64,000 nucleotides of DNA from Sphingobacterium tabacisoli (GTDB lineage Bacteria > Bacteroidota > Bacteroidia > Sphingobacteriales > Sphingobacteriaceae). The DNA lies in the NCBI RefSeq assembly GCF_017908035.1, contig NZ_JAEQMU010000001.1:868001-932000 (forward strand), written 5' to 3'. The notes under the pieces were generated by a model that had not been told where the DNA came from, searched no databases, and saw only the letters and a list, made by a program, of their open reading frames with translations. Shown here piece after piece: positions 53,219 through 60,281 of the stretch (positions are counted from its first letter, which is position 1; the number at the start of each line of letters is the position of its first letter). Made by a program: the position numbers and the translations under genes.

Positions 53219-53320
53219 TCGCCAATCCAAAGAGGCACTATAGGATACAGTAAAGAAAACAAAGGCATCCTATAGAGCCTCTTTGCCCTACGGGTGCTTA
53301 CGCAGATTGTCATCATCCTT
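53219..53320 (+). repeat. Degenerate repeat, copy 1
   Basis: Shares the words GCCAATCC, AGGCACTAT, ATAGAGCCT and GCCCTACGGGTGCT plus ACGCAGATTGTCA with copy 2, in the same order. Copy 1 has one extra T in the last block (TTACGC instead of TACGC). The first half folds into a hairpin with 18-nt arms at 53229-53284. Confidence 0.7.
53229..53284. repeat. Long hairpin in the repeat copy 1
   Basis: AAAGAGGCACTATAGGAT (53229-53246) pairs with ATCCTATAGAGCCTCTTT (53267-53284) with one A-A mismatch, and the loop is 20 nt. No T run follows, so it is unlikely to be a simple terminator. Confidence 0.7.
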
Positions 53321-53530
53321 GCAGTTCAGTCCTCCTCCTCATAGGCGACTACTCTATCTGTCACAGCGCATCACATCTGGCTCATTACATTCCGCAAGCT
53401 ACATTACATCACCATCTGTTCAGCCCAGTTCCATCCACCGTCGCCTCGAGTTTGGCTCGCCTGCAGATCGCTCGGGCTGCGGTGCCATCGGTGGCCAACG
53501 CTACTATCGTCCATTTCCCTAAGCAAAAAA

Positions 53531-53630
53531 TCGCGCCAATCCTATAGGCACTATGACACCACACACAATCCCCAAGAACATAGAGCCTATCAGCCCTACG
53601 GGTGCTACGCAGATTGTCACGATTTTTGCC
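53531..53630 (+). repeat. Degenerate repeat, copy 2
   Basis: Begins TCGCGCCAATCC and contains the same ordered words as copy 1 about 312 bases upstream. It continues downstream with further weak similarity to the copy 1 flank (for example GGCGCATCAT against AGCGCATCAC). Confidence 0.65.
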
Positions 53631-54123
53631 GATCGGTCATTACCTCATCGCAGCTATTCCGGTTCACATGGCGCATCATCGCGATACGCCTGCATTTCGT
53701 TACACTCCATTCGGCTACACGCTTCCGCCCCCTGATCACCTCCATAGTAGCTGGCCAAATACATACCTAGGCACCTTGTGTTGCCGAGCTTTCGGCTGTC
53801 ACTATTTTTGAAAATCCCAACCCACACATAGCTTGATCTATCCCACATGTCCACACACAAAGGCAATCATACGCTTGAAATTCCCACGCTATCAAAAATA
53901 CCGCCAGCCAATCTCACCAACATATGCCGGCCCCCGGTACTACGTACCTCTCGGTCCGCCACCCTCGCTCAACTCGCAGACGGCGAGCTAGCCATAGCAA
54001 GCTTTTTGCAATCCGCTGCACTCATTGCAAACACCTGCAAAACACCTAATACTGCAAGATGAACGGATTTTAAAAAACGTAATCACAGAAAAGACAAAAA
54101 AGAATGCAAAATTAAATGCAGTA

Positions 54124-54217
54124 GGCTAAACAGCAAGGTCAAGCCCAGGTTTTCAGAGAAATCTCCATCCGCCTACGGCACGATAGTATTTCCCTGAAAA
54201 ACCTTGCTTTATTAGCC
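54124..54217. ncRNA. Large nested stem-loop, candidate structured RNA or transfer site
   Basis: Three arms are in register: GGCTAA (54124-54129) with TTAGCC (54212-54217), GCAAGGT (54133-54139) with ACCTTGC (54201-54207), and TTTTCAGAGAAAT (54150-54162) with ATTTCCCTGAAAA (54188-54200, one mismatch). A 25-nt loop contains CCGCCTACGG. The arrangement is far too regular to be chance. Whether it works as RNA or DNA is open. Confidence 0.5.
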
Positions 54218-54324
54218 ACAAGCAATTGCAGCAAAGACTTTCTTTTTTTCCTTTTTCTTTTGAAGTGAATTTCATCGAAATTAAAGACTATCTTTCACCT
54301 AATTTTTTAAATACAAATCATTAA

Positions 54325-54822
54325 ATGATGTGCACATTTGACCTTTGTGAATTTTATAACATGCTAATAGGCGGTATAGTTATTGGAACTATAGCGACAC
54401 TAATTTATGAATTATCAAAGAAATCAATTAGAAATCAACTTTTCAAAAGGCAGTTCAATTTTTTAAAAGATAAAAATAGCTCTTGGGTAGGGTACGGTTT
54501 CAAGAATTCAAATACCAATGAGATAGAAGGAGAAAACGACTCAATTGCGACCTTAACGATATTAAGCGAAAATGTCATTGAAATTTCAGTAAAACATGGT
54601 GATCGTGAATGGAACGGGCAAATTAATTTAATTACAAAAACCTACGGAAAGCTATTTTTTAAGTATGCTGACAAAGAAGAATTCGGAACTAAGGATTGCT
54701 ACATTAATAGCGAAATAATAGGGAAAGAATCTATTTTACTTGTTCCAACCAACAATCCACTCTTGTCAACAGAAAATACACCGACTTATAGCTATGGAAA
54801 AGAACTCTTCCGTAAACAGTAA
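54325..54822 (+). CDS. Small membrane-anchored protein of unknown function (165 aa)
   Basis: An N-terminal hydrophobic helix (LIGGIVIGTIATLIYELSKK) is followed by a basic linker and a mainly beta domain (SSWVGYGFKN, IATLTILSENVIEISVKHG, GQINLITKTYGKLFFKY). I recognise no family. The sequence is AT-rich. It lies between the structured noncoding region and a convergent operon, and it ends at a terminator-like hairpin. Confidence 0.6.
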   Translation: MMCTFDLCEFYNMLIGGIVIGTIATLIYELSKKSIRNQLFKRQFNFLKDKNSSWVGYGFKNSNTNEIEGENDSIATLTILSENVIEISVKHGDREWNGQINLITKTYGKLFFKYADKEEFGTKDCYINSEIIGKESILLVPTNNPLLSTENTPTYSYGKELFRKQ

Positions 54823-54850
54823 AAGCCCGACATAAAGCCGAGCTTTTGAG
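54821..54850. terminator. Bidirectional terminator-like hairpin
   Basis: AAAAGC and GCTTTT with inner CG/CG pairs and one C-A mismatch form a stem with a loop of about 9 nt. It overlaps the stop of the 165-aa gene and faces the convergent operon. Confidence 0.5.
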
Positions 54851-54868
54851 AATAAAGTCACCACAACC

Positions 54869-55039
54869 TTATTTTTTTCTTTTGGTCAAAGACCCTAGCA
54901 ATAAAGATACGCAAAAACTAACAGTTGCACCAATCGCTGCTAACAAAATAGTTTTCAGGACATCACCCATAATCAGGGCAGGGTAAACACCCAATAGAAT
55001 ACCTCCGAAAGTACCATGTCCAATAGCAGCTCTATTCAT
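54869..55039 (-). CDS. Small membrane protein, 56 aa (last gene of the right-end operon)
   Basis: Read on the minus strand from ATG 55039 to TAA 54869. The protein starts MNRAAIGHGTFGG, has a hydrophobic first part (ILLGVYPALIMGDVL) and a second hydrophobic helix (TILLAAIGATVSFCVSLLLG), and ends SLTKRKK, a basic tail as in small holin-like or membrane proteins. It overlaps the preceding 80-aa gene by 8 bases, the tight packing of a cotranslated operon. Its short length makes it easy to miss. Function unknown. Confidence 0.65.
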   Translation of the reverse strand: MNRAAIGHGTFGGILLGVYPALIMGDVLKTILLAAIGATVSFCVSLLLGSLTKRKK

Positions 55040-55274
55040 CGTTCACACCCTCCGCATCTTTCTTCAACTGCTTATCATCAACAGTCACCTGGCTAATCGC
55101 CGATATCACTCCACCAGCCACCGCCAAGTAACCACCGACGGTGACAATTGCAGCAGGCAAAGCAACTGGTGCCGTCAGAATAGCTCCACCAATCGTCGCT
55201 ACCACAATACCAATATTCCGCAGCACCTTAAAAAACTTCGGGGTAGGGGCCTGAGCCCGTTCAACTACATTCAT
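55032..55274 (-). CDS. Small two-helix membrane protein, 80 aa (holin-like)
   Basis: The protein contains two or three hydrophobic stretches (NIGIVVATIGGAILTAPVAL and AIVTVGGYLAVAGGVISAI) with a charged tail (DDKQLKKDAEGVNDE). The pattern is typical of small phage holin-like proteins, but no specific family is recognised. It overlaps the DUF5675 gene by 4 bases and the 56-aa gene by 8 bases. Two small membrane proteins next to DUF5675 suggest a lysis-like or membrane-acting module, an inference from order only. Confidence 0.6.
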   Translation of the reverse strand: MNVVERAQAPTPKFFKVLRNIGIVVATIGGAILTAPVALPAAIVTVGGYLAVAGGVISAISQVTVDDKQLKKDAEGVNDE

Positions 55275-55678
55275 GATTTTCCTTTCTCAATAATTTCCAA
55301 AGACACCGATTCCCCAGCGTCAATAGAAGCATAAACCATCTCCTTTAACTTACTAAAGGCTTTTACAGACTCCAAACCTTTCCCGACTCCAGAAAGCTGA
55401 CTAACTGGAGCAATACAGCCTCGCAACTCACTCAATGCATTATTGGCCGGATGAAATAGAATCTCACTTCGCCCCACAACATCCTTCACCAAAATATGCC
55501 ATTTAAACTTTTTACTGTATCGCTTAGCCAGTGAATACCTGCCTTCCGGAATGCAGGAATTATTGCGGACGTTACCTAGCCAGGGCAGCTCAATAGCATA
55601 GCTAACAAATTCACCATCAACCCAAATCTCAGCATTGGTACCTTGACCATGATAAGTCCGCAATAATCGAACTACCAT
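55271..55678 (-). CDS. DUF5675-family protein (YkuD-like pattern), 135 aa
   Basis: The protein shows the DUF5675 pattern: ELPWLGN near 30, CIPEGRYSL, ILFHPANNA and a conserved cysteine in LRGCIAP. The HPxN...GCI stretch is reminiscent of L,D-transpeptidase (YkuD) active sites, where His and Cys act on peptidoglycan; for DUF5675 this is not established. It shares one base with the stop of the upstream 253-aa gene and overlaps the next gene by 4 bases. In context it could act on the cell wall. Confidence 0.65.
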   Translation of the reverse strand: MVVRLLRTYHGQGTNAEIWVDGEFVSYAIELPWLGNVRNNSCIPEGRYSLAKRYSKKFKWHILVKDVVGRSEILFHPANNALSELRGCIAPVSQLSGVGKGLESVKAFSKLKEMVYASIDAGESVSLEIIEKGKS

Positions 55679-56439
55679 TATACGCCCGTATCTACAGCAA
55701 CCAGATTCAATGCGTTAAACGCACCGTTGTTCAGCGAATAGAACGAGCCATTTACCTGCTGAAGGAACTCAATGCCGAACACCAGGAACAGCGGTTTGGT
55801 CGAATCCGTAACACCGATATCATTGCTCAACGGAATTGCTGCAGACAACGTATTGCCGTAAGCAATTTCAGAAGACGAACTTTGAGCCAACTTGAACGTT
55901 TCATTCTCAAAGTCTACCTCAACACCAGCCGAAATCATTCGGAAGTGAGTTGTTCCCCCAGGAGCTACAATCTGACTCTCCGGAGTAAAGGCAGCCAGAT
56001 TAACATCCAACACACCAGTCGGACGGTCGATAGTAACCGTAAACGGAGCATAGACCGTGGCCGAAAGAGCAGCATTGCCATTGAAGTCGAAGCTCTGCAA
56101 CAAAATCAACTCACCATCCAGCACATTACGTTTTCCGCGATCACTCACCGCATCAGCTTTGATTACAGCCATCATACGCTTCACCAGACGAGATATCATA
56201 CGCGAGTCCTGCGTCTTATTCAATACAGGTCTGATTGCCGTACATAGCGCTTTACTGGCTTTGCCAGCACGCCCAAATTCCTGAGCATTCTCACGCGTCC
56301 GTTGAAACTTCGGGTCGTTCATAATGCGGTCCCGATCCACACCACCTTTCTGACGGGCCAGATACCCATCCTTACTTTTGTAAAAGGTAATATCCCCGAT
56401 AGTACCTTTCAATTTGATAATACTTGATTGTCTTGCCAT
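55678..56439 (-). CDS. Conserved Bacteroidota protein of unknown function (253 aa), first gene of right-end operon
   Basis: Starts MARQSSIIKLKGTIGDITFY followed by KSKDGYLARQKGGV. The rest is helical, then beta-rich (LSATVYAPFTVTIDRPTGVL, THFRMISAGVEVDFENETF). The N-terminal GTIGDITFYKSKDG block looks like a family signature I have no name for. It heads a four-gene operon with DUF5675 and two small membrane proteins. Proteins of this kind could be structural (phage-like particle) or binding proteins; I do not assign one. A shared 19-nt motif lies 180 bases upstream. Confidence 0.6.
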   Translation of the reverse strand: MARQSSIIKLKGTIGDITFYKSKDGYLARQKGGVDRDRIMNDPKFQRTRENAQEFGRAGKASKALCTAIRPVLNKTQDSRMISRLVKRMMAVIKADAVSDRGKRNVLDGELILLQSFDFNGNAALSATVYAPFTVTIDRPTGVLDVNLAAFTPESQIVAPGGTTHFRMISAGVEVDFENETFKLAQSSSSEIAYGNTLSAAIPLSNDIGVTDSTKPLFLVFGIEFLQQVNGSFYSLNNGAFNALNLVAVDTGV

Positions 56440-56618
56440 TTCCTTAAAAATTTAATCCATCACCGCTGCAGCAATCGTGATATAGAACCAAATCTTGACA
56501 AAACAGCCCGTAGAACAAAACCAACCTATACCATATGGCGTTAATAGCCATAGATACACACAATCAAACCATAAAGAATCCGTAAATTGCAACAAAGAAA
56601 AGTCACCAATACAAACCA

Positions 56619-56637
56619 CAACTTGTTACCAACTTGG
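56619..56637 (-). promoter_or_regulatory. Second copy of the CAAGTTGG-type motif (inverse orientation)
   Basis: The 19 bases are the exact reverse complement of 33297-33315 (CAAGTTGG repeats). It lies in the 275-bp region between the minus-strand operon and the small plus-strand gene and points toward the operon. This suggests one regulator for the excision/replication genes and this operon. Confidence 0.6.
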
Positions 56638-56714
56638 TAGCATCAAAAACTAGTCAGCTGCTGTCGATAATCAGCGTATCAACAGTAGAGATAAAGAATA
56701 CATAAAGTATTGGT

Positions 56715-56900
56715 ATGAACAGAATTTGCATTTACCCAAAGGACATCGCCAGGATTACCGGCAAGAGCTACCGACAGAGCCTTCGTATATACAATGCCAT
56801 CAAAAGAAAGCACGACAAAGAATCCCATCAATTGGTTACTCTAGACGAGGTATGTCAGTATCTGGGACTAGATCCCAATCAAATAAAGAAGTGTTTATAA
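56715..56900 (+). CDS. Small HTH-like protein (61 aa)
   Basis: MNRICIYPKDIARITGKSYRQ begins a short helical protein with a likely helix-turn-helix (ARITGKSYRQSLRIYNAI and VTLDEVCQYLGLDPNQIKKC). Similar small proteins beginning with IYPKDI.xITGKS are common in Bacteroidota mobile elements. It probably binds DNA and may control the divergent minus-strand operon (276 bases between starts). No direct target is proven. Confidence 0.6.
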   Translation: MNRICIYPKDIARITGKSYRQSLRIYNAIKRKHDKESHQLVTLDEVCQYLGLDPNQIKKCL

Positions 56901-56907
56901 TAGTAGA

Positions 56908-57450
56908 CTATCCGTATTTTTCACGGAGCTCCAGCTTATCAATACGAGAGTTAATAGCACCTATATTGCGCTCAAATACCTGTGCTAATATTCTAACAGA
57001 ACACCCTTCGCAATACAAATCTTCTAATTTTGAGTCATCTTCTGCTGTCCAGGGCATATAAGCCTTTGGATAAATCTTACGCTGTTTATGAATATGAGAC
57101 TCTTTAGGTTTTGAATTACTAATATTCGTGTTTTCTACATTTCTATCAGCACTACTTGTTCGTGTATTTGTTGTGCTACTATTGCGTACTAAATCCAAAA
57201 CCCTGGAACGAGAGATAAGCTTCATACGATTAATCTTATCAATTTTTGAGATTGATTTATTTAAAGCATCTCTTAAGCCCCTAGCATTTTCAATAGGTAT
57301 ACGGATTCTTTTATGATCCAAACGGCCATCTGAGGGCTCACTTTCAGAAATAACTAAGTAGAAACTCTCGTCAATATTCATTACAATGTTTAACACATAT
57401 TCATTCATACCAATACTCACGTGATCACTAAAAATATTTTTGTGTCCCAT
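56908..57450 (-). CDS. PUR-like/Myb-HTH-like DNA-binding protein (180 aa)
   Basis: The N-terminal part (EYVLNIVMNIDESFYLVISESEP and HKRIRIPIENARGLRDALNKSI) resembles the PUR-type DNA/RNA-binding domain of DUF3276 proteins. The C-terminal part (MPWTAEDDSKLEDLYCEGCSVRILAQVFER...GAINSRIDKL) is a SANT/Myb-like or homeodomain-like HTH. The fusion of both is unusual. It is the last gene before the right att repeat and is convergent with the small HTH gene (7 bases between). It may bind near the element end. Confidence 0.55.
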   Translation of the reverse strand: MGHKNIFSDHVSIGMNEYVLNIVMNIDESFYLVISESEPSDGRLDHKRIRIPIENARGLRDALNKSISKIDKINRMKLISRSRVLDLVRNSSTTNTRTSSADRNVENTNISNSKPKESHIHKQRKIYPKAYMPWTAEDDSKLEDLYCEGCSVRILAQVFERNIGAINSRIDKLELREKYG

Positions 57451-57703
57451 AAATAATCTGCTATATAGTTTATAATTAAAAACTGGTTATATCAAATCTA
57501 GTAAAATAATATCAAGAAGACTAATAAACAGCCATCTACGTATGTAAATACTAGTTTAATCCTGCCTAATTCCGCTGTTCATTTCGTATATTTGTAATAG
57601 AAAATCGAAGTAGGGAAGACGAGAAACTGATTTAGCGAGACCCTTTAGAGACCCGTAAAAATCAAAGTCTATAAAAGATACAATATCAATGCGTTAAGAG
57701 AAA
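57451..57703. other. Right end of the element, noncoding
   Basis: No gene is supported. It contains the right arm-type sites (57634-57654) and a TATATTTG box (57587-57594) that matches the -7 consensus and points rightward. Any transcript from it would cross the right att repeat. Confidence 0.5.
57634..57654. repeat. Arm-type integrase-site repeats, right end
   Basis: AGCGAGACCCT (57634-57644) is identical to 11 of the 12 bases of the left repeats, and TAGAGACCC (57646-57654) looks like a degenerate second copy. They lie 50-70 bases inside the right att repeat. Confidence 0.65.
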
Positions 57704-57727
57704 GGTTCGAATCCCACTCTCTCCGCA
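57704..57727 (+). repeat. Right attachment repeat (att, 24 bp)
   Basis: Identical to 30826-30849. It carries only the 3' part of tRNA-Ser, not the complete tRNA, so this is the partial copy created by integration. Confidence 0.92.
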
Positions 57728-57759
57728 AAAAAAACTTCATCGAAAGATGGAGTTTTTTT
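57727..57759 (+). terminator. Original tRNA-Ser terminator displaced by integration
   Basis: ACTTCATC and GATGGAGT (one G-U pair) form the stem around GAAA, with A and T runs on the sides. It directly follows the right att repeat, where the uninterrupted tRNA-Ser once ended. Confidence 0.75.
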
Positions 57760-57800
57760 CGTTATAACGGGATGAAAACCCACAGGGATTCGATTCATAC

Positions 57801-57835
57801 AAAAAAAGCCTTCACCAAAAGATGAAGGTTTTTTG
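57801..57835. terminator. Second terminator-like hairpin
   Basis: CCTTCACC and GATGAAGG form a stem around AAAA, with one mismatch, and A and T runs flank it. It probably serves the minus-strand gene that ends at 57868. Confidence 0.7.
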
Positions 57836-57867
57836 TTTCGGAAAGAAACACTCCTTATTCTGCTTGA

Positions 57868-58902
57868 TTAAAAATCAAGCAGATTCTCCTTTAGATTTGA
57901 AGACTGGTGTTCTAACAACTCTTTATAAAACAAATCAGCTTGCTTTCTAGACAGCATTTGATGCTTTACATAGTGATCCTTACGGTACATTGCCGCTCTC
58001 AAAAAGTAAGCCTGAAACTCTTCCAGATCATAACGGCCATAGAGATTAAAGTAAATACACATATCACCAAGAAACTCCACCACATAATCAGAAGTCTTCT
58101 CATCCAAACTTTGAGACCAGCCTATTACCTCACAGTAGTTAAGATGTGGTAATGTATTCGAAAACTCGATACGTTCTTCTGTAGTACCACCCAGCAATAG
58201 TTCCAAATCCCTAGTATTGATAGTAACAGTCTCCTCAAAGTCTACACTATCTTTCACCAGTTGCCCCACCAATTCATACTGTCTATCCTCATCTATAAAA
58301 AAATCAGCCGTAATCACCACCCAACCTGGCTCAAGCTGTACCGAGGGAACCCCGGACATCTTCAACACAGCTTTACAGGCCTCATTATAGTCTACATCAT
58401 CTTCACGGTTAAAAGCGAAAACCCGCATTTTCGTATTATTCTCTTCCTCATGATAGTACATCTTACAGTCCTTATATTCACCTACTTCCCATAGGACATC
58501 AGACAACTGATAATAATCAGCTGGTTTATCTAACGAGCTATCCTTTTCCTTATAGCCATTAAACGAAAGATATCCTCCATTCATCATTCGGCCATCCACT
58601 TCATAGATTAGCCCTTCATGTTTATAGTCCATACTTAAAAACGAAAGATAATCCTTACCAAATCCTTCTTTATACTGCGAGCTCATTACGGGAGTACTTC
58701 CGTCCGTACTATAGAGCACAATAGAGGTATCCCCATTGGTATAGATATGATAGGCCAGGCGCTCCTTATACCTGTACTTCACGACAAACGAACTATCAGC
58801 TTCCGAGACTCCCGTCCTGTCAAATCCGACATAAGAGTCCGCATAACCAACCGTACCAATCAATAATGCAAATAGTGCAAATACTAAATTTCTAATTTTC
58901 AT
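57868..58902 (-). CDS. Secreted protein of unknown function (344 aa)
   Basis: Start placed at ATG 58902 (MKIRNLVFALFALLIGTVGYA, a signal peptide); a longer reading from 58977 adds an unlikely N-terminus. The mature protein is acidic with many Asp/Glu/Tyr residues and mixed beta and helix parts (YKDCKMYYHEEENNTKMRVF, GWVVITADFFIDEDRQYELV). I recognise no domain. It is chromosomal, right outside the element, with no operon partner. A periplasmic or surface role is the only safe inference. Confidence 0.7.
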   Translation of the reverse strand: MKIRNLVFALFALLIGTVGYADSYVGFDRTGVSEADSSFVVKYRYKERLAYHIYTNGDTSIVLYSTDGSTPVMSSQYKEGFGKDYLSFLSMDYKHEGLIYEVDGRMMNGGYLSFNGYKEKDSSLDKPADYYQLSDVLWEVGEYKDCKMYYHEEENNTKMRVFAFNREDDVDYNEACKAVLKMSGVPSVQLEPGWVVITADFFIDEDRQYELVGQLVKDSVDFEETVTINTRDLELLLGGTTEERIEFSNTLPHLNYCEVIGWSQSLDEKTSDYVVEFLGDMCIYFNLYGRYDLEEFQAYFLRAAMYRKDHYVKHQMLSRKQADLFYKELLEHQSSNLKENLLDF

Positions 58903-59124
58903 TGTTAAATCATTTACCACGTCAAAAGTAAAAAGCAGCCCCTGCTTTATGAAGCCGTATTTACAATTCGCCAACAAACTTTATAATCCGTTTAGCGTAC
59001 ACTGGAATCTTACTTTTTTACTGGCAAATATACATTCTGTTTCGTATTTTGACAGGTATATTTAATACGTTATTTCTAGCGTATATCTGACAATAACGAT
59101 GCAGTACCACTTAATAAAGCAAAC

Positions 59125-60231
59125 ATGGAGAACAAGAAATTAATGGAATCAAATCTATCAGTATTTTATAAAGTTGACATCGTTGTGATAGGAGCGGGGC
59201 AAGCTGGTCTATCAGCCGCCTATTACTTAAAAAAAGCAGGACTATCCCCAGGAAAAGGCTTCGTCGTTCTCGATGATGAATTTGGAGCTGGCGGAGCTTG
59301 GCAGCACCGATGGGACACCCTTACCTTACAGAATGTAAATGGCATAAATGACCTTCCTGGCATGAGCTTCTCGGACGCTGTAAACACAGCGGAAAAAGCT
59401 CTACAAGCCAATATAGCATTACCCCAATACTACGAGAAATATGAGAAGACGTTTGAGCTACCAATAATCCGTCCTGTTAAAGTCCTTGAAGTCACCGAAC
59501 GGAACGGACGTTTTTTGATAAGAACCAATGGCACTCAATTTAGCGCCCGTGGTATAATCAATGCCACCGGAACCTGGAAGACACCCTACTGTCCCAAATA
59601 TCCAGGCTGGGAAAAATTCAAAGGCAGACAGCTACATACTGGTGATTATAAAAACGCAGAAGAATTTGCAGGCAAGCGTGTCATTGTTGTTGGGGGGGGT
59701 ATTTCAGCGGTGCAGTTATTAGGAGAGATATCAAAAGTAGCCAAGACCACTTGGGTTACTCGTCGTCCGCCCGATTTCAGGGACTACGAATTCAACCCTG
59801 ATTTAGGGCGAGAAGCAGTGGCTATGGTAGACCAGAGAGTACGCCAAGGGCTACCACCAAATTCTGTGGTCTCTGTTACCGGTCTACCAATCACACCCGC
59901 CATCGAATGGATGTTAGAAAAAGGTATTCTCGAACGCAAACCTATGTTTAAAGAATATACTGAGACTGGTGTCCGTTGGGAAGATGGTTCCGAAATCGAC
60001 GCTGACATTGTTTTCTGGAACACTGGCTTCCGACACTCACTAGACCACCTAGCCCCCTTACATCTAGTCAATGAGCAGGGAGGAGTCCCCATGTCCGGGC
60101 AACTCGCCACCCAAGTAGCTAGTGAGCACCGCATACACCTTACAGGTTATGGGCCATCCGCTTCTACCATAGGTGCCAATCGTGCAGGTAGAGCTGCCGC
60201 ACGCGAACTTATTGTAACCCTTGGTTTATAA
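59125..60231 (+). CDS. FAD-dependent NAD(P)-binding monooxygenase (CzcO/FMO-like)
   Basis: 368 residues. The FAD-binding motif GAGQAGLSAAYYL lies near 22-34, and GVVFFN-type middle motifs are represented by GTWKTPYCPKYPGW and GKRVIVVGGGISAVQLL (the NADPH site near 190). The C-terminal region (GYGPSASTIGANRAGRAAARE) contacts the flavin. Proteins of this type oxidise small organic molecules or take part in flavin-dependent oxidation of amines or sulfur compounds. The substrate is unknown. It stands alone, with a DUF2867 gene convergent downstream. Confidence 0.85.
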   Translation: MENKKLMESNLSVFYKVDIVVIGAGQAGLSAAYYLKKAGLSPGKGFVVLDDEFGAGGAWQHRWDTLTLQNVNGINDLPGMSFSDAVNTAEKALQANIALPQYYEKYEKTFELPIIRPVKVLEVTERNGRFLIRTNGTQFSARGIINATGTWKTPYCPKYPGWEKFKGRQLHTGDYKNAEEFAGKRVIVVGGGISAVQLLGEISKVAKTTWVTRRPPDFRDYEFNPDLGREAVAMVDQRVRQGLPPNSVVSVTGLPITPAIEWMLEKGILERKPMFKEYTETGVRWEDGSEIDADIVFWNTGFRHSLDHLAPLHLVNEQGGVPMSGQLATQVASEHRIHLTGYGPSASTIGANRAGRAAARELIVTLGL

Positions 60232-60281
60232 ACTGAATCTTCAGATCACCTAAAATCCTGCTACGGGTCCGCATACTGATT

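Larger units (their letters stand above)
53169..54324. other. Noncoding, C-rich, repeat-bearing region (about 1.15 kb)
   Basis: No reading frame longer than about 70 codons fits a protein-like sequence. The plus strand is C-rich over G and richer in GC than the surrounding AT-rich genes. It contains two degenerate copies of a roughly 100-200-bp unit (53219 and 53531 onward), a long hairpin (53229-53284) and a nested stem structure (54124-54217). This could be a transfer origin, a decayed backbone of a conjugative element, or an RNA gene. I cannot assign it. Confidence 0.6.
30826..57727. mobile_element. Integrative element in tRNA-Ser (about 26.9 kb) carrying a defence-like cargo
   Basis: Bounded by the 24-bp direct repeat. 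An integrase gene lies directly inside the left end, and candidate arm-type sites lie near both ends (30949-30996 and 57634-57654). Mobile functions present are the integrase, RteC, an excisionase-like HTH protein, a DnaD-like and a DnaC-like replication protein. No relaxase, coupling protein or type IV secretion gene is recognised. Cargo includes a type I restriction system, an XRE/PRTase/NADAR cassette, NTase/HEPN-like proteins, a WYL regulator and DUF2806. It may be a mobilisable or satellite-like element, possibly moved with help from another element. Confidence 0.9.

Noticed and set aside
53283..54062. Several frames of 60-80 codons in the C-rich region
   Set aside because: Their translations are low-complexity (Pro, Ser, His, Arg), overlap on several frames and strands, and have no promoter or start context. 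The region is better explained by repeats and hairpins.
54124..54217. Terminator interpretation of the large stem
   Set aside because: The stem is nested with a large loop and bulge and is not followed by a T run; no gene ends directly before it.
30826..57727. Self-transmissible conjugative transposon
   Set aside because: RteC and the integrase are of conjugative-transposon type, but I recognise no relaxase, TraG-type coupling protein or secretion proteins in the whole element.
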